NCBI GenBank assembly: GCA_963784415.1 | Contig: CAWARK010000017.1 | Span: 1-64,000, forward strand | Length of the DNA: 64,000 bases | Direction: 5' to 3' | Origin: UBA7672 sp963784415 | GTDB taxonomy: Bacteria; Pseudomonadota; Alphaproteobacteria; Caulobacterales; Hyphomonadaceae | In this document: positions 11,267-22,132 of the stretch, in pieces | Layout: each line of letters starts with the position of its first letter | Numbering within the stretch: position 1 is the stretch's first letter | The notes under the pieces: generated by a model | Database searches by the model: none | Seen by the model: only the letters and a program-made list of their open reading frames with translations | What the model was told of the DNA's origin: nothing | Program-made: the position numbers and the translations under genes

Positions 11267-12547
11267 TCAGCTGGCCTTTGCCGTGATGCCGAAGAGTTGG
11301 GAGAGGTGGGCGTTGGTGAATTTTGCGCCGGGATCGACGCGGTCGCGCACGGCGCAGAATTTCGCGGCGTCGGGGTAGAGCTTGTGGACGTCGGCGGTGG
11401 TGAGCGTGTGGCGCTTGGCCCAGTGCGGTCGGCCATCATGGGCGCGGAAGATCTGTTCGGCTTCCGAGAAAATGTCTCGCCACGCCATGCGATGATACTG
11501 GTGCATCGAGATGGAGGCGCCTTCGCGGCCCTGGAAGGGGCTGAGCCAGATATCGTCTTTCGCAACGATGCGGAACTCGAACGGGAAGGCGACGGGCAGG
11601 TGTTTCTTGCGGATCCACGCGATGACTTCGCGCAGGGCGGGCCAGCCGTTTGCGCGAGGAAGCTCGTATTCCATCTCCTCGAATTTCACGGTGCGGTCGG
11701 ACGGGAAGATGCGGTAGGCGGGACCGACACGACGACGCTTCATTTCCTTGGGCAGCAGGCGCTTCTGCAGGAATGATGTCATGAAAGGGAAGGTCTTGCA
11801 GATGTCGCAGACACGGCGGAAGGCGACATCGTCCATGTCTTGCTGTTCGGGCATCTCGCCCTCGGACGGCTTGGGATGCAGGATCTTCAGCATGGCGAGA
11901 TCGGCATAGGGGAAGACGAAGAACTCGACATGGCGATTCTCGGCGGCGAGCTGTTCCCAGCGTTCGGAGATTTCGGCCAGCGGATAGACTTCGAGGCGCT
12001 CCTCAAGGTGGTAGGCGGGCAGGACGTCGATCTCGATGCGGGTGGCGACACCGACGAGACCGAGTGACAGACGCGCGGCTTCGAACAGGTCGGAGTTTTC
12101 GGTCGGGTTGGCGCGGACGACTGCGCCATCGGGCATCATCAGTTCGAAGGCGCGGGCGGCAGTGGAGAGCGTGCCCAGCTTGGCGCCGGTGCCGTGCGTG
12201 CCGGTGCCGATGGCGCCAGCGAGTGCTTGCGGGTTTACGTCGCCCTGGTTGATGAGGGAGTAGCCCTTCTCCCAGAGAATCTTTGTGAGTTTGTCGAGCG
12301 AGCAGCCGGCAGGCGCCCAGACGCGGTTAGCTGCGGTGTCCACCGCGACGTCGCCTTCGAGATCCGAGAGCGAGAGCAGCGTGCCATCGGTCTCGCACAG
12401 CGGCATGAAGGAGTGGCCGGCGCCGACGACGCGGACTTTCTTCGACGCCTGCACAAGGCCAGAGAGTTCGGCGATGGTTTTCGGGCGCTCGATACGCGCG
12501 GGTTTCGACTCAACGCTGCCAGACCAGTTGGACCAGGTCGCCATCAT
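11267..12547 (-). CDS. FAD-linked sugar-lactone oxidase (D-arabinono-1,4-lactone oxidase family)
   Basis: 426 residues. An N-terminal PCMH-type FAD-binding domain begins with NWSGSVESKPARI and has VRVVGAGHSF, where the His is the usual covalent or contact site for FAD, and TGTHGTG. The C-terminal ALO domain follows (for example WAKRHTLT near the end). Members oxidise aldonolactones or alditols with oxygen or another acceptor. No signal peptide is seen, so it is probably cytoplasmic. It overlaps the TetR gene by 4 bases, meaning translational coupling. The context suggests catabolism of a sugar-like or polyol substrate taken up by the neighbouring receptor and transporter; the precise substrate is unknown. 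Confidence 0.8.
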   Translation of the reverse strand: MMATWSNWSGSVESKPARIERPKTIAELSGLVQASKKVRVVGAGHSFMPLCETDGTLLSLSDLEGDVAVDTAANRVWAPAGCSLDKLTKILWEKGYSLINQGDVNPQALAGAIGTGTHGTGAKLGTLSTAARAFELMMPDGAVVRANPTENSDLFEAARLSLGLVGVATRIEIDVLPAYHLEERLEVYPLAEISERWEQLAAENRHVEFFVFPYADLAMLKILHPKPSEGEMPEQQDMDDVAFRRVCDICKTFPFMTSFLQKRLLPKEMKRRRVGPAYRIFPSDRTVKFEEMEYELPRANGWPALREVIAWIRKKHLPVAFPFEFRIVAKDDIWLSPFQGREGASISMHQYHRMAWRDIFSEAEQIFRAHDGRPHWAKRHTLTTADVHKLYPDAAKFCAVRDRVDPGAKFTNAHLSQLFGITAKAS

Positions 12548-13194
12548 TCGTCCTCGAGGCTGGAAGTGCTGAGCAGGTGGGCGGCGTCGCGGAATATCTC
12601 GTCGCGCGTGAAGCGCTCGTCGTCGTGCAGCATTTCATCGACGGCATAGCCGAACTCGACCGTCATGCGCAGGCGGCGCCACAGCACGCGCTTGTTCATT
12701 TTCGGCAGCAGGGGCGCGTAGGCTTCGAGCAACGCGTCGGTGACTTCGTTGTGCGATTCCAGGCGGACATGGCCGAGCTGCGGGACGGCGCGCATGGCGC
12801 GGAGGATCCAGACACCGCCGGGTTCGCTGTCGGTTATCGCGGCAGTCAGGCGGAGCAGCTCCTCGGTTGCCGCGCCGAGCTCATCGAGCCCGCCAGCCTT
12901 GTGCTCCTCGATCCAGTTGAACAGCACCGCGTTCTGGCGGTCCATCAGGCGGCGACCGAGCGCCTCGAGAACGGCGTACTTGTCCTTGAAGTAGCGGTAG
13001 AGCGCAGCGGGTGACACGCCGGCGTGCGCCGCGATCATGTTGGTGGAGATACGCTCGATGCCGACTTCGCCGAGGAGTTCGCCGGCGATATCGAGAAGAC
13101 GGTCGCGCGTCTGGACGGCGCGGTCCTGAATCGGCGCCGCGCGCAGAGCCGGTTTTCGCGGCTTGCGTTTGGCGGGCTTGGCGGCTGGCATCAT
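12544..13194 (-). CDS. TetR-family transcriptional regulator
   Basis: 216 residues. A basic N-terminal tail (KPAKRKPRKPA) precedes the TetR helix-turn-helix: TRDRLLDIAGELLGEVGIER, then AAHAGVSPAALYRYFKDKYA. The rest is a helical ligand-binding domain. It overlaps both neighbours by 4 bases (MFS gene upstream, lactone oxidase downstream), so it is made from the same message and probably represses its own operon until an inducer, likely the imported substrate, is present. The operator would be expected upstream of the TonB receptor, in 16669-16849; no clear palindrome was identified there. Confidence 0.85.
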   Translation of the reverse strand: MMPAAKPAKRKPRKPALRAAPIQDRAVQTRDRLLDIAGELLGEVGIERISTNMIAAHAGVSPAALYRYFKDKYAVLEALGRRLMDRQNAVLFNWIEEHKAGGLDELGAATEELLRLTAAITDSEPGGVWILRAMRAVPQLGHVRLESHNEVTDALLEAYAPLLPKMNKRVLWRRLRMTVEFGYAVDEMLHDDERFTRDEIFRDAAHLLSTSSLEDE

Positions 13195-14372
13195 CCCGCT
13201 CCTTCCAGCGCGGCCTTACGGGGCCGGATCTGGTAAAGGCCGAAGGCAATCAGCACCGCGACGACCATGCAGGCGCCGCCGAAGGTGATCGCTGCACGCG
13301 AATCCACCTCGGTCACGAGCATCGAGGCGACGAAGGGGCCGAAGCTACAGCCGAGCACCTGCGCTCCGCCGATCAGCACGGCGGCGCGGCGTGTGGGGTC
13401 CGCCTCGATGATCATGGGAACAAGGAAAGGCAGCACGAACATCCAGAGGAAGCCGAAGGCGCCGGAAAGCACTAGGAACATTTCCGGCGTGGGCAGGGCG
13501 TAATAGCCGAACAGGATAACGACGTTCAGGACCGTGCAGACAAGGACAGTCCAGAGCCAGTTGATGCGTCCGGCGAGGAATGTTGCCGCAAAGCCGCCGA
13601 TGACCTGACAGAGCAGCGAGATCGAAACGGCCGTGCCGAAGATGGATGGGTCGTGGCCCGCCTGCCGCGACAGGGGTTCGGCATAGACCCATACGGCGAT
13701 CGTGAAGGCGGAATAGAGAAAGGCCGAAAGAAGCGCGATCCAGCCGCGCGGGCTGGGCAGCGTGCCGCCGCCTTCTTCGCGGGCCAGCGGCGCAAGCGTG
13801 CTGGGCACGAAGAGGGCAATGATTGCGGTGATGACGCAGAAGCCGGCAAGGGCGATCCAGCCGCCATTGGAGCCGTAGGTTTTGACCACGGCGACCGAAA
13901 TCAACGTCGCGAGAAGGAACTGCGCCAGCGTCTGCACGGTGAGATAGGCGCCGGACCAGCGTTCGGGTGCGGGCGTGCGGGCGATCATCGCAATGGTCAC
14001 CCACATCAGCACGCCGCTGGGGACGCCGGCGAGGCCACGGATCAGTGTGATGTTGTCGCCCTCAACGAGCGGTGTTGCTGCGTCGAGTGCTGCGAGCACA
14101 AGCGCCATCACCACGGCGATGAGCTTCAACCGAACTGGCTTCAGCACTGCGCCCGCGAAGAACGCCGCGAGGCCGAGCGCAAGGAGTTCGGCGGTTGCCG
14201 CTTGCCCCAGCTGGTTCGCCGTGATCCGGCCTTCGTGCGACAGCGTGCCCAGCAGGAGAGGCTGGAGGCCCGCGATCATGATGCCGGCGATGCCGACAAA
14301 CATGACCGAGAAGATTTCCAGGTTGGAGAGCCGTGGGCCGATCCAGCCGCCGTTCGAAGTTTCCGCGTTCAT
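13191..14372 (-). CDS. Major facilitator superfamily transporter
   Basis: About 393 residues from the ATG at 14372 (MNAETSNGGWIG); the frame opens further upstream inside the receptor gene, but that part is not membrane-like. About 12 hydrophobic segments are visible, for example MFVGIAGIMIAGLQPLLLG, AELLALGLAAFFAGAVL and LMWVTIAMIAR, with a break at residues 190-215. It starts 4 bases after the TonB receptor stop and overlaps tetR, so it probably carries across the inner membrane what the receptor brings into the periplasm. Substrate unknown. Confidence 0.8.
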   Translation of the reverse strand: MNAETSNGGWIGPRLSNLEIFSVMFVGIAGIMIAGLQPLLLGTLSHEGRITANQLGQAATAELLALGLAAFFAGAVLKPVRLKLIAVVMALVLAALDAATPLVEGDNITLIRGLAGVPSGVLMWVTIAMIARTPAPERWSGAYLTVQTLAQFLLATLISVAVVKTYGSNGGWIALAGFCVITAIIALFVPSTLAPLAREEGGGTLPSPRGWIALLSAFLYSAFTIAVWVYAEPLSRQAGHDPSIFGTAVSISLLCQVIGGFAATFLAGRINWLWTVLVCTVLNVVILFGYYALPTPEMFLVLSGAFGFLWMFVLPFLVPMIIEADPTRRAAVLIGGAQVLGCSFGPFVASMLVTEVDSRAAITFGGACMVVAVLIAFGLYQIRPRKAALEGAG

Positions 14373-14376
14373 CTGA

Positions 14377-16668
14377 TCAATAATCGTAACGGAGGAAGAC
14401 ACCCGCCGTGCGACGCGCGCCCATGCTGAAGAGGTCGAAGCCGAGTCCTTCGATGGGGATGATATCGCTGATGTTGGTTTCGTCAAAGATGTTGCGGCCG
14501 AAGAGACCGAACTCCCAGTTGCCCGAGTCCGGTTTCCAGCCGAAGCGCAGGTTCACGAAGGTGCGGTCGCCATCCGACAGGCGTTCGACGTTGCGCGTGT
14601 CGTAGTAGACTTTCGTACGGTAAGCCACGTCGCCCTGAGCGGATGCCTCGCCGCCGAAGATGGCCCACTCGTACCGCGCGGAGGCATTGACGCTGGTTTC
14701 CGGAGCGTTCGGCAGCGTGTTGCCGGAGTAGTCGTCGCCGGCGGATGCAAAGTCCTTGTATTTCGCATCAAGGAAGGACGCGCTGAGCGAGAGATCGAGG
14801 CCGTCCATCGGGTGAAGCGCGAATTCGGCTTCGAGGCCTTTGACCTCAGCGTTCGATGCGTTGGTGAAGTTCTGCACGGTGAGGCTGGTGATCGGGTCGA
14901 CGATCAGCGTGTAAACCTGCAGGTCCTGGTAATCGTAGAAGAATGCGGCGAAGTTTGCGGTGAGCAGGCCGTTCAGCCATTCGGACTTCAGGCCGACTTC
15001 GTAGGCGTCGACGGTTTCGTCGTTGTAGGGCGCGAGTGACGTGTTGTCGGTCGTCTGGCCGCCGAAGAAGCCGCCGCTCTTGTAGCCACGGTTGTAGGTC
15101 GCGTACGCGTTCATGTCGTCGTTGATCTGGTATTTCAGGCCGAGGCGGCCGGAGACCGAGTCGAACGTGCGGCTGGAGTCGGCGCCGACCACGGTCGGCG
15201 GATTGACGCCGTCATCGTACGGGATCGGAATGGTCGGGCCTTCCGGATCGCTGGAATAGAGGCCGTCATACTTGAACGCCTTCTTGTCGGCGGAGTAGCG
15301 CAGGCCAACCGTGGCGGTCAGGCGATCGGTGATGTCGTAATCGACCTGGCCGAAAAGGGCGTAGCTGTCCGTCTCCTGCGTGAAGGGCCAGTGGAACACG
15401 CCGATGCCGGCGGGAAGGTCGTCACCGATGACGCCGGTGTTGGCGACGCGGAACACGTCGAGATAGGAGTTCGAGTCGAGATCGTCGTGGGCGAGGTAGA
15501 TGCCGGCGACCCAGTCGAGCACGTTGTCGCCGTTCGACTGGATGCGCAGCTCTTCGCTCGCGGCCCATTGCTTGGCGCGGTAGCGGGCGGTGACGATGTC
15601 CGTTGGGCCTGCGTCGGTGTCTTCAACGTCGTCGCGGTCGGAATGGTCGTAGCCGGAGACCGAGATCAGCGACATGTCGCCGAGATCCCAGGTGAAGGTC
15701 GCCGAGGCGCCGTAGGTTTCAACCGAGTCCTTGCCTTCGAGGTGGTAGTCGCCCTGATAGAGGTTATCGCTGGTGTTGGCGTAGCCCGCGAGATCGGTGC
15801 ACAGGCCGGACGTGTAGAATTGCGGGGCGCAGAAGCCGTCCGGCCCCTGCTGCGCAGGCGTCGCAGGCAGGATCGAGCGGTTGTAGGCGAGGATGGAGCC
15901 GCCTTTCGAGCGGCCATAGCGGACCTGAAAGAGACCTTCGAGATTGTCGGTTGGCGTCCAGCTCAGCGTGCCGCGTAGTGCGCCGCGGTCGGTGTTGTTG
16001 CCGTAGTTTCCGGTCAGGCGGTTGAGCGTGTAGCCATCGTCGGTGGCGTAGGTTCCGGCGACGCGATAGCCGAGGACGCCCGGAATGATGGGTCCGCCAA
16101 CGCCAGCTTCGGTCGTGATGGCATTGTACGTGCCGTATTCGACATAGGCGTCAGCTTCGAATTCGTCACTCGGCTTGCGGCTGATGACGTTGATGGCGCC
16201 GCCCGTGGTGTTGCGGCCGTAGAGCGTGCCTTGCGGGCCGCGCAGGACTTCGACGCGTTCAAGATCGAAGAACTGACCCATCTGGGCGAGGGGCGAGCCG
16301 ATGTAGACGCCATCGGTGTAGATCGCGACGGCGCTGGCGGTGTTGGGGTTGAAGTCGTTGAGGCCGATGCCGCGGATGAAGATCTTTGGGTTCGCGGCGT
16401 TGTCGTCGGTCTTGATCTGCAGGCTGGGCGCGAGGGCGTTGAGGTGCAGGACGTCGGTGACGCCCTGATCCTGCAGCGCTTCGCCGCCGATTGCCGTGAC
16501 GGCGATGGGGACTTCCTGGATGTTCTCAGCGCGCTTCTGCGCGGTGATGATAACGACGTCGCGACCTGCATCGGGTTGGGCCGGGTCTGGCGTTGTCTGC
16601 GCGAAGGCGGGCGATGCAACGGCCAACAGCGCGGTGCAGCTCAGAATGCGGGTCCGGAACGCGTTCAT
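14377..16668 (-). CDS. TonB-dependent outer-membrane receptor
   Basis: 763 residues. The signal peptide ends at ASPAFAQ. A TonB-box-like DVVIITAQKR segment leads into a plug domain with IRGIGLNDFNP, VYIGSPLAQMGQFFDLERVE and the hallmark VLRGPQGTLYGRNTTGGAIN. A long beta-barrel ends in an aromatic-terminated strand (VFLRYDY). This is the receptor family expanded in Caulobacterales and sphingomonads that imports organic nutrients as well as siderophores. It heads the MFS-tetR-oxidase-DSD1 chain, so the ligand is more likely a carbon compound than iron. Confidence 0.9.
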   Translation of the reverse strand: MNAFRTRILSCTALLAVASPAFAQTTPDPAQPDAGRDVVIITAQKRAENIQEVPIAVTAIGGEALQDQGVTDVLHLNALAPSLQIKTDDNAANPKIFIRGIGLNDFNPNTASAVAIYTDGVYIGSPLAQMGQFFDLERVEVLRGPQGTLYGRNTTGGAINVISRKPSDEFEADAYVEYGTYNAITTEAGVGGPIIPGVLGYRVAGTYATDDGYTLNRLTGNYGNNTDRGALRGTLSWTPTDNLEGLFQVRYGRSKGGSILAYNRSILPATPAQQGPDGFCAPQFYTSGLCTDLAGYANTSDNLYQGDYHLEGKDSVETYGASATFTWDLGDMSLISVSGYDHSDRDDVEDTDAGPTDIVTARYRAKQWAASEELRIQSNGDNVLDWVAGIYLAHDDLDSNSYLDVFRVANTGVIGDDLPAGIGVFHWPFTQETDSYALFGQVDYDITDRLTATVGLRYSADKKAFKYDGLYSSDPEGPTIPIPYDDGVNPPTVVGADSSRTFDSVSGRLGLKYQINDDMNAYATYNRGYKSGGFFGGQTTDNTSLAPYNDETVDAYEVGLKSEWLNGLLTANFAAFFYDYQDLQVYTLIVDPITSLTVQNFTNASNAEVKGLEAEFALHPMDGLDLSLSASFLDAKYKDFASAGDDYSGNTLPNAPETSVNASARYEWAIFGGEASAQGDVAYRTKVYYDTRNVERLSDGDRTFVNLRFGWKPDSGNWEFGLFGRNIFDETNISDIIPIEGLGFDLFSMGARRTAGVFLRYDY

Positions 16669-16849
16669 GACAAACTCCTTGTACGGCAGGTCGGGGTCCA
16701 GCCTTTTGGAAAGCTAGTCATCGCTCACTTTTGTAGGCAAGCGGAAATTTGGGTGCGCGCGCCGCATAAACGCGCCGCACTGCAACATGATCGAAAGACA
16801 GGCGGCGGCGCCTAAAGCGCGTCGCGGAGAACGCGCGGCGCGCGAAACG

Positions 16850-17632
16850 CTAGCGCGGCGCCATGCGGATTGCGCCGTCGAGCCGAATGCATTGCCCGTT
16901 GAAGTAGGTGTTACGGGCGAGCTCCAGTGCGAGGCTGGCGAACTCTTCCGGCTTGCCGAGACGTTTCGGGAAGGGAACCGACGCGGCGAGACTGTCGAGC
17001 ACGGGTTGCGGTGCGCCGAGCATCAGGGGCGTCGCGAAGATGCCGGGCATGATGGAATTCACGCGGATGCCGAGATCCATGAGATCGCGCGCCATCGGCA
17101 GCACAAGTCCGTTCACGCCGGCCTTCGCCGAACCGTAGATGACCTGTCCGATCTGGGCGTCCTGGGCAGCGACGGAGGCGGTGAGCGTGATCGCGCCGCG
17201 CTCGCCATCCTCAAGGGGAGACAGGGTCGACATGCCGAGCGCAGAGAGGGAGGCGATGCGGTAGCTGGCGACGAGGATGCCCTGGACGCCGAAGGCGTAA
17301 TCTTCGGTCGACGTGCGCTTGTAGCCATTGATCGACTTGTCGAAGGCGAGCGTCTTGCCGCGGCGGGCCGCCATCGCGCAGTGGACGGTGATGCGTTCCT
17401 GTCCGTGCGCGGCGCGCGCGCGTTCGAAACCGGCGATGGCGCTGTCTTCGTTCATGATGTCGACCTTGCAGAAGACGCCGCCGATTTCCTTGGCGACCGC
17501 TTCTCCGGCGGCTTCGTTGATATCGAAGATCGCAACACGCACGCCGCTTTTTGCGAGCGCCTGCGCGGTGGCCTTGCCGAGCCCGGAAGCGCCGCCAGTG
17601 ACGACAGCGGAGATTGTCTTATCGATCTGCAT
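16850..17632 (-). CDS. Short-chain dehydrogenase (3-hydroxyacyl-CoA dehydrogenase type II-like)
   Basis: 260 residues from the ATG at 17632 (MQIDKTISAVVTGG); the frame opens earlier but would read through the sulfatase gene end. The NAD-binding TGGASGLG motif is at the N-terminus, with catalytic Ser in LTASVAA and the YGSAK motif, then VNSIMPGIFATP. The sequence style is that of HSD10-like enzymes, which oxidise 3-hydroxyacyl-CoA or hydroxysteroid substrates. It lies 32 bases after the sulfatase stop and is last of the acyl-CoA ligase-FGE-sulfatase chain, consistent with a catabolic step. Confident for family, not for substrate. Confidence 0.85.
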   Translation of the reverse strand: MQIDKTISAVVTGGASGLGKATAQALAKSGVRVAIFDINEAAGEAVAKEIGGVFCKVDIMNEDSAIAGFERARAAHGQERITVHCAMAARRGKTLAFDKSINGYKRTSTEDYAFGVQGILVASYRIASLSALGMSTLSPLEDGERGAITLTASVAAQDAQIGQVIYGSAKAGVNGLVLPMARDLMDLGIRVNSIMPGIFATPLMLGAPQPVLDSLAASVPFPKRLGKPEEFASLALELARNTYFNGQCIRLDGAIRMAPR

Positions 17633-17664
17633 GGGAATTTCCGTGTTTGTGTTCGTGTTGATTT

Positions 17665-19302
<1,638 letters not shown>

Positions 19303-19328
19303 GATCCTGATGGCGAAGTATGCGTCCA

Positions 19329-20360
19329 CTATTGACCGGGTGGCGTAGCGGCACGCAACACCGTGCGGAAGCCAATGTGGCTGGAGCCTGTGTCGGTTGG
19401 CCCGGCCTGACGCGCGGATGGGCGATAACGCAGGCAGTAATTGTCGGCGCACAGGAACGAGCCGCCCTTGATGACGTGCTTGGCGACGCCAGGTTCGACC
19501 GGGTCATGCGCGCGGTCCTGCGGCGGGCCATTTTCGTCACCGTCGGGCGAGAGACCTGGCGCGTACCAGTCCTTCGTCCATTCCCACACATTGCCGCTCA
19601 TGTCGTGAAGGCCGAACCCATTGGCGGGGAAGCATCCAACAGGGGCTGTTTCGGCTTTGTAGCCATCGGCGCCGGTATCGCTGGCGGGGAAGACGCCTTG
19701 CCACGTATTCGCCCGGGGCTTGTCCTGCTTCGGGTCGTCGCCCCATTCATAGGTCGCGCCGTCGATGCCGCCGCGTGCGGCGAACTCCCATTCTGCTTCT
19801 GTTGGAAGATCGCGGCCAAGCCAGGTGGCGTAAGCCATCGCATCAGCCCACGCGATGTGGACGACGGGGAGGTCGTCGTGTCCGTCGATCGAGCTGCCGG
19901 GGCCTTTCGGGTGACGCCAGTCTGCGCCGGGCACGACCGACCACCAGTCGCCGGGGCTGGAGCGCGCATTTTCGCTGGGGATGAAGACGAGGCTGGAAGG
20001 CTTGAGCAATTCAGGTGCGAGGCCGGGATAGGCTGCGGGGTCGAGCGGCTGTTCAGCCATCGTCGTGTAATGCGTGGCCGCTATGAAACGGGCGAAGTCG
20101 CGATTGGTCACTTCGGTCCTGTCGATCCAGAAGGGCGCGATCATGGTTTCGCGTGGTGGGCCTTCTTCCGGGTGCATCGGTTTGGCGCCCATAAGGAAAC
20201 TGCCGCCGGCGATGCGGATCATGCCAGCGGTGGAGGGAGCGGCTAGCGCTGGCTCAGGCGCGAGGCAGGCCTTGTGATTTGCAGCCACAGCGGCAGGTGA
20301 ATCCGGGCTGCAGGCTGCGAGCGACGCGGTTGCGAAGATGATGGCGAAGGTCCGAAGCAT
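19329..20360 (-). CDS. Formylglycine-generating enzyme (sulfatase-modifying factor) with lipoprotein signal
   Basis: 343 residues. The N-terminus MLRTFAIIFATASLAAC is a lipoprotein signal with lipobox LAAC, so the protein should sit in the periplasm. The FGE-sulfatase fold follows: MIRIAGGSFLMG, RTEVTNRDFARF, LPTEAEWEFAARGG and GNVWEWT. The active-site pair is present in GGSFLCADNYC (C304 and C309, four residues apart as in FGE copper sites), so this is probably a catalytic enzyme, not merely an FGE-fold protein. It converts the CSPSR cysteine of sulfatases to formylglycine. It is directly upstream of a sulfatase. Most bacterial FGEs are thought to act in the cytoplasm, which makes the export signal unusual. 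Confidence 0.85.
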   Translation of the reverse strand: MLRTFAIIFATASLAACSPDSPAAVAANHKACLAPEPALAAPSTAGMIRIAGGSFLMGAKPMHPEEGPPRETMIAPFWIDRTEVTNRDFARFIAATHYTTMAEQPLDPAAYPGLAPELLKPSSLVFIPSENARSSPGDWWSVVPGADWRHPKGPGSSIDGHDDLPVVHIAWADAMAYATWLGRDLPTEAEWEFAARGGIDGATYEWGDDPKQDKPRANTWQGVFPASDTGADGYKAETAPVGCFPANGFGLHDMSGNVWEWTKDWYAPGLSPDGDENGPPQDRAHDPVEPGVAKHVIKGGSFLCADNYCLRYRPSARQAGPTDTGSSHIGFRTVLRAATPPGQ

Positions 20361-20416
20361 GGCGGGACGATGCCGGGCGACGGCAGCGGTTGCAACGGCA
20401 AAGGCCGCGTGGACCC

Positions 20417-21871
20417 TCAGGTCTTGATCCGGGCGTCTCTCAAAGACTTGCGGCGCACCTTGCCGGCCTCGTCGCGAAGAGGTTCGGAGACGTATTCGAC
20501 TGTGCGCGGGGTCTTGTAGCGGACGAGGCGCTCGGCGAGGTGGGCTGCGAGTGCGGCTTCATCGGCGGGACCTTCGGGGCGGTCGATGATTGCATGCAGA
20601 CGGTTGCCGGTGCTCTCGTCGGGCAGGCCGATGACGGCCGAGGAGCGCACGCCGGGAAATGAATCGAGTGCGGCTTCGACTTCGGCGGGATAGATGTTGG
20701 CGCCGCCAACGAGCACCATGTCGGAGAGGCGGTCTGCAAGATAGAGATAGCCTTCGGCATCCATCCAGCCGAGATCGCCAAGACTTTCCCAGCCGCCCTC
20801 GATCGCCTTGGCCTCTGCGCCTATGTAGCGATAGGTCGTGCCTGCGCCGGTCAACGGGCGGATGAAGACTTCGCCCACATCGCCGGGTGGAAGCGTCTCG
20901 CCATTCTCGCCGACGATCTTCATCTCGCAGGTATCGACCGGTTTTCCTACCGAGCCGCGATGGGTGAGCCATGCTGTGCCTTGGATAGTTGTCGAGCCCT
21001 GGCCCTCCGTGCCGCCATAGAGTTCCCAGATCACTTCAGGTCCGAGCCATTCGATGAAGGCTTCCTTGAGCCAGGGCGGGCAGGGCTCAGCGAGATGCCA
21101 GAGCGCGCGCAGGCTGGAGAGGTCGTAGCGGTTGCGGGTTTCCTCCGGCAGAGCCCAGATACGACGCATCATGGTCGGCACCATGTAGACCGTGTCGATT
21201 TTCAAACGCTCGATGGTGCGGAGGGTCTCTTCCGCGTCGAAGCGCGTCGTTACGCCGACCGTGCAGCCCTTGAAGAGCGCGACGATGGCCCACATGAAGG
21301 GTCCGTTGTGGTAGAGCGGGCCGGGGACGAGCATTGCGCCGCGTTGTGGGATCTCGAGCATTGGCGTGTCGGGATCGAAGGCGCCGGGGCTTTTGGACAC
21401 GATAAGTTTCGGCCGCCCGGTTGATCCGCCGGACGTCATCGCTTTCAGCGACGCGGCGGTGCGTTCCGGCAGGGCGTCGTCAGAGAGGCTGGCATCGGGC
21501 TGGAAGCCTTCGGCCAGCGACGGTGTCTGCGGGTATTCTCCGGTGGCGCAGCCGATGACAAGAGCGGGTTTGCCAAGCTCAACGATCTGGTCGCGCTCCA
21601 GCTTGGGGAGCTTTGCGGAAATCGGTTGCGGCGTCGCGCCGAGTTTCCATGTCGCGAAACACGCCTCGAAAAATTCGATGCCGTTCGGCAGGGCGATGGT
21701 GACGAAATCGTCCTGCCCAACACCAAGCGCGGCATAGGCGCGGGCGAGCCGGTTCGTGCGTGCATCCAACTGTGTCCAGGTGAGGCTCTCGTCATGGTGG
21801 TCGACGGCGACCCGTTCCGGCTGGATCCCGGCCCAGAAGGCCAGCATGCGGGACAGCGAGATCACGGCCAT
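20417..21871 (-). CDS. AMP-forming acyl-CoA synthetase
   Basis: 484 residues, ANL superfamily. The ATP-binding loop is TSGGSTGRPK, followed by PLYHNGPF, ELYGGTEGQG (the adenylate-contact motif), LGDLGWMDAEGYLYLADR and a C-terminal GKVRRKSLRD with the likely catalytic Lys. It activates a carboxylic acid as the CoA thioester. The overall style recalls synthetases for bulky substrates (bile acid or steroid side chains, aromatic acids) rather than acetyl-CoA synthetase, but this is an impression. It is the first gene of the minus-strand set with FGE, sulfatase and SDR. Downstream of its start at about 21.9-22.0 kb lies a tRNA remnant. Confidence 0.85.
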   Translation of the reverse strand: MAVISLSRMLAFWAGIQPERVAVDHHDESLTWTQLDARTNRLARAYAALGVGQDDFVTIALPNGIEFFEACFATWKLGATPQPISAKLPKLERDQIVELGKPALVIGCATGEYPQTPSLAEGFQPDASLSDDALPERTAASLKAMTSGGSTGRPKLIVSKSPGAFDPDTPMLEIPQRGAMLVPGPLYHNGPFMWAIVALFKGCTVGVTTRFDAEETLRTIERLKIDTVYMVPTMMRRIWALPEETRNRYDLSSLRALWHLAEPCPPWLKEAFIEWLGPEVIWELYGGTEGQGSTTIQGTAWLTHRGSVGKPVDTCEMKIVGENGETLPPGDVGEVFIRPLTGAGTTYRYIGAEAKAIEGGWESLGDLGWMDAEGYLYLADRLSDMVLVGGANIYPAEVEAALDSFPGVRSSAVIGLPDESTGNRLHAIIDRPEGPADEAALAAHLAERLVRYKTPRTVEYVSEPLRDEAGKVRRKSLRDARIKT

Positions 21872-21962
21872 GACGAACCACGCGACAGATTTTCGGGTGC
21901 GCGAACGTCAGCCGTTCAAGGTGCTTTGGCAAGATCACGCTGGGATTGGGCGTGTAGGGTCC

Positions 21963-22010
21963 TGGCGCCAGCTCCCGGACTCGAACCAGCGATCTCTAGA
22001 TCCGCAATCT
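21963..22010 (-). repeat. Displaced 3' half of tRNA-His, possible att site
   Basis: These 48 bases align without gaps to 55041-55088, the 3' part of the intact tRNA-His from the CCA end into the anticodon arm, with 41 identities; six of seven differences are transitions. The encoded CCA (TGG on the plus strand) is kept. The 5' half of a tRNA is absent: upstream bases (22011 onward) do not form a D arm or acceptor partner. Orientation is the same as the intact gene. Confidence 0.7.
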
Positions 22011-22080
22011 GAGTAATCGCTGTCGTTCGAAAAGAAATGCTAATTCAAGACGTTGTTGCGATCCGCACTGGCCGCAACGC

Positions 22081-22111
22081 AAAACCGGCCCCCGATGCAA
22101 TCGGGAGCCGG
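22081..22111 (-). terminator. Rho-independent terminator of the giant peroxidase gene
   Basis: Plus-strand 22085-22096 and 22100-22111 form a 12-bp GC-rich stem (one G-T) with a 3-base loop. On the minus strand the stem is followed by TTTT. It lies 21 bases after the stop of the 22133-33352 gene, an ideal position. Confidence 0.85.
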
Positions 22112-22132
22112 CTGGTTGTTTCAGTCCGGTGT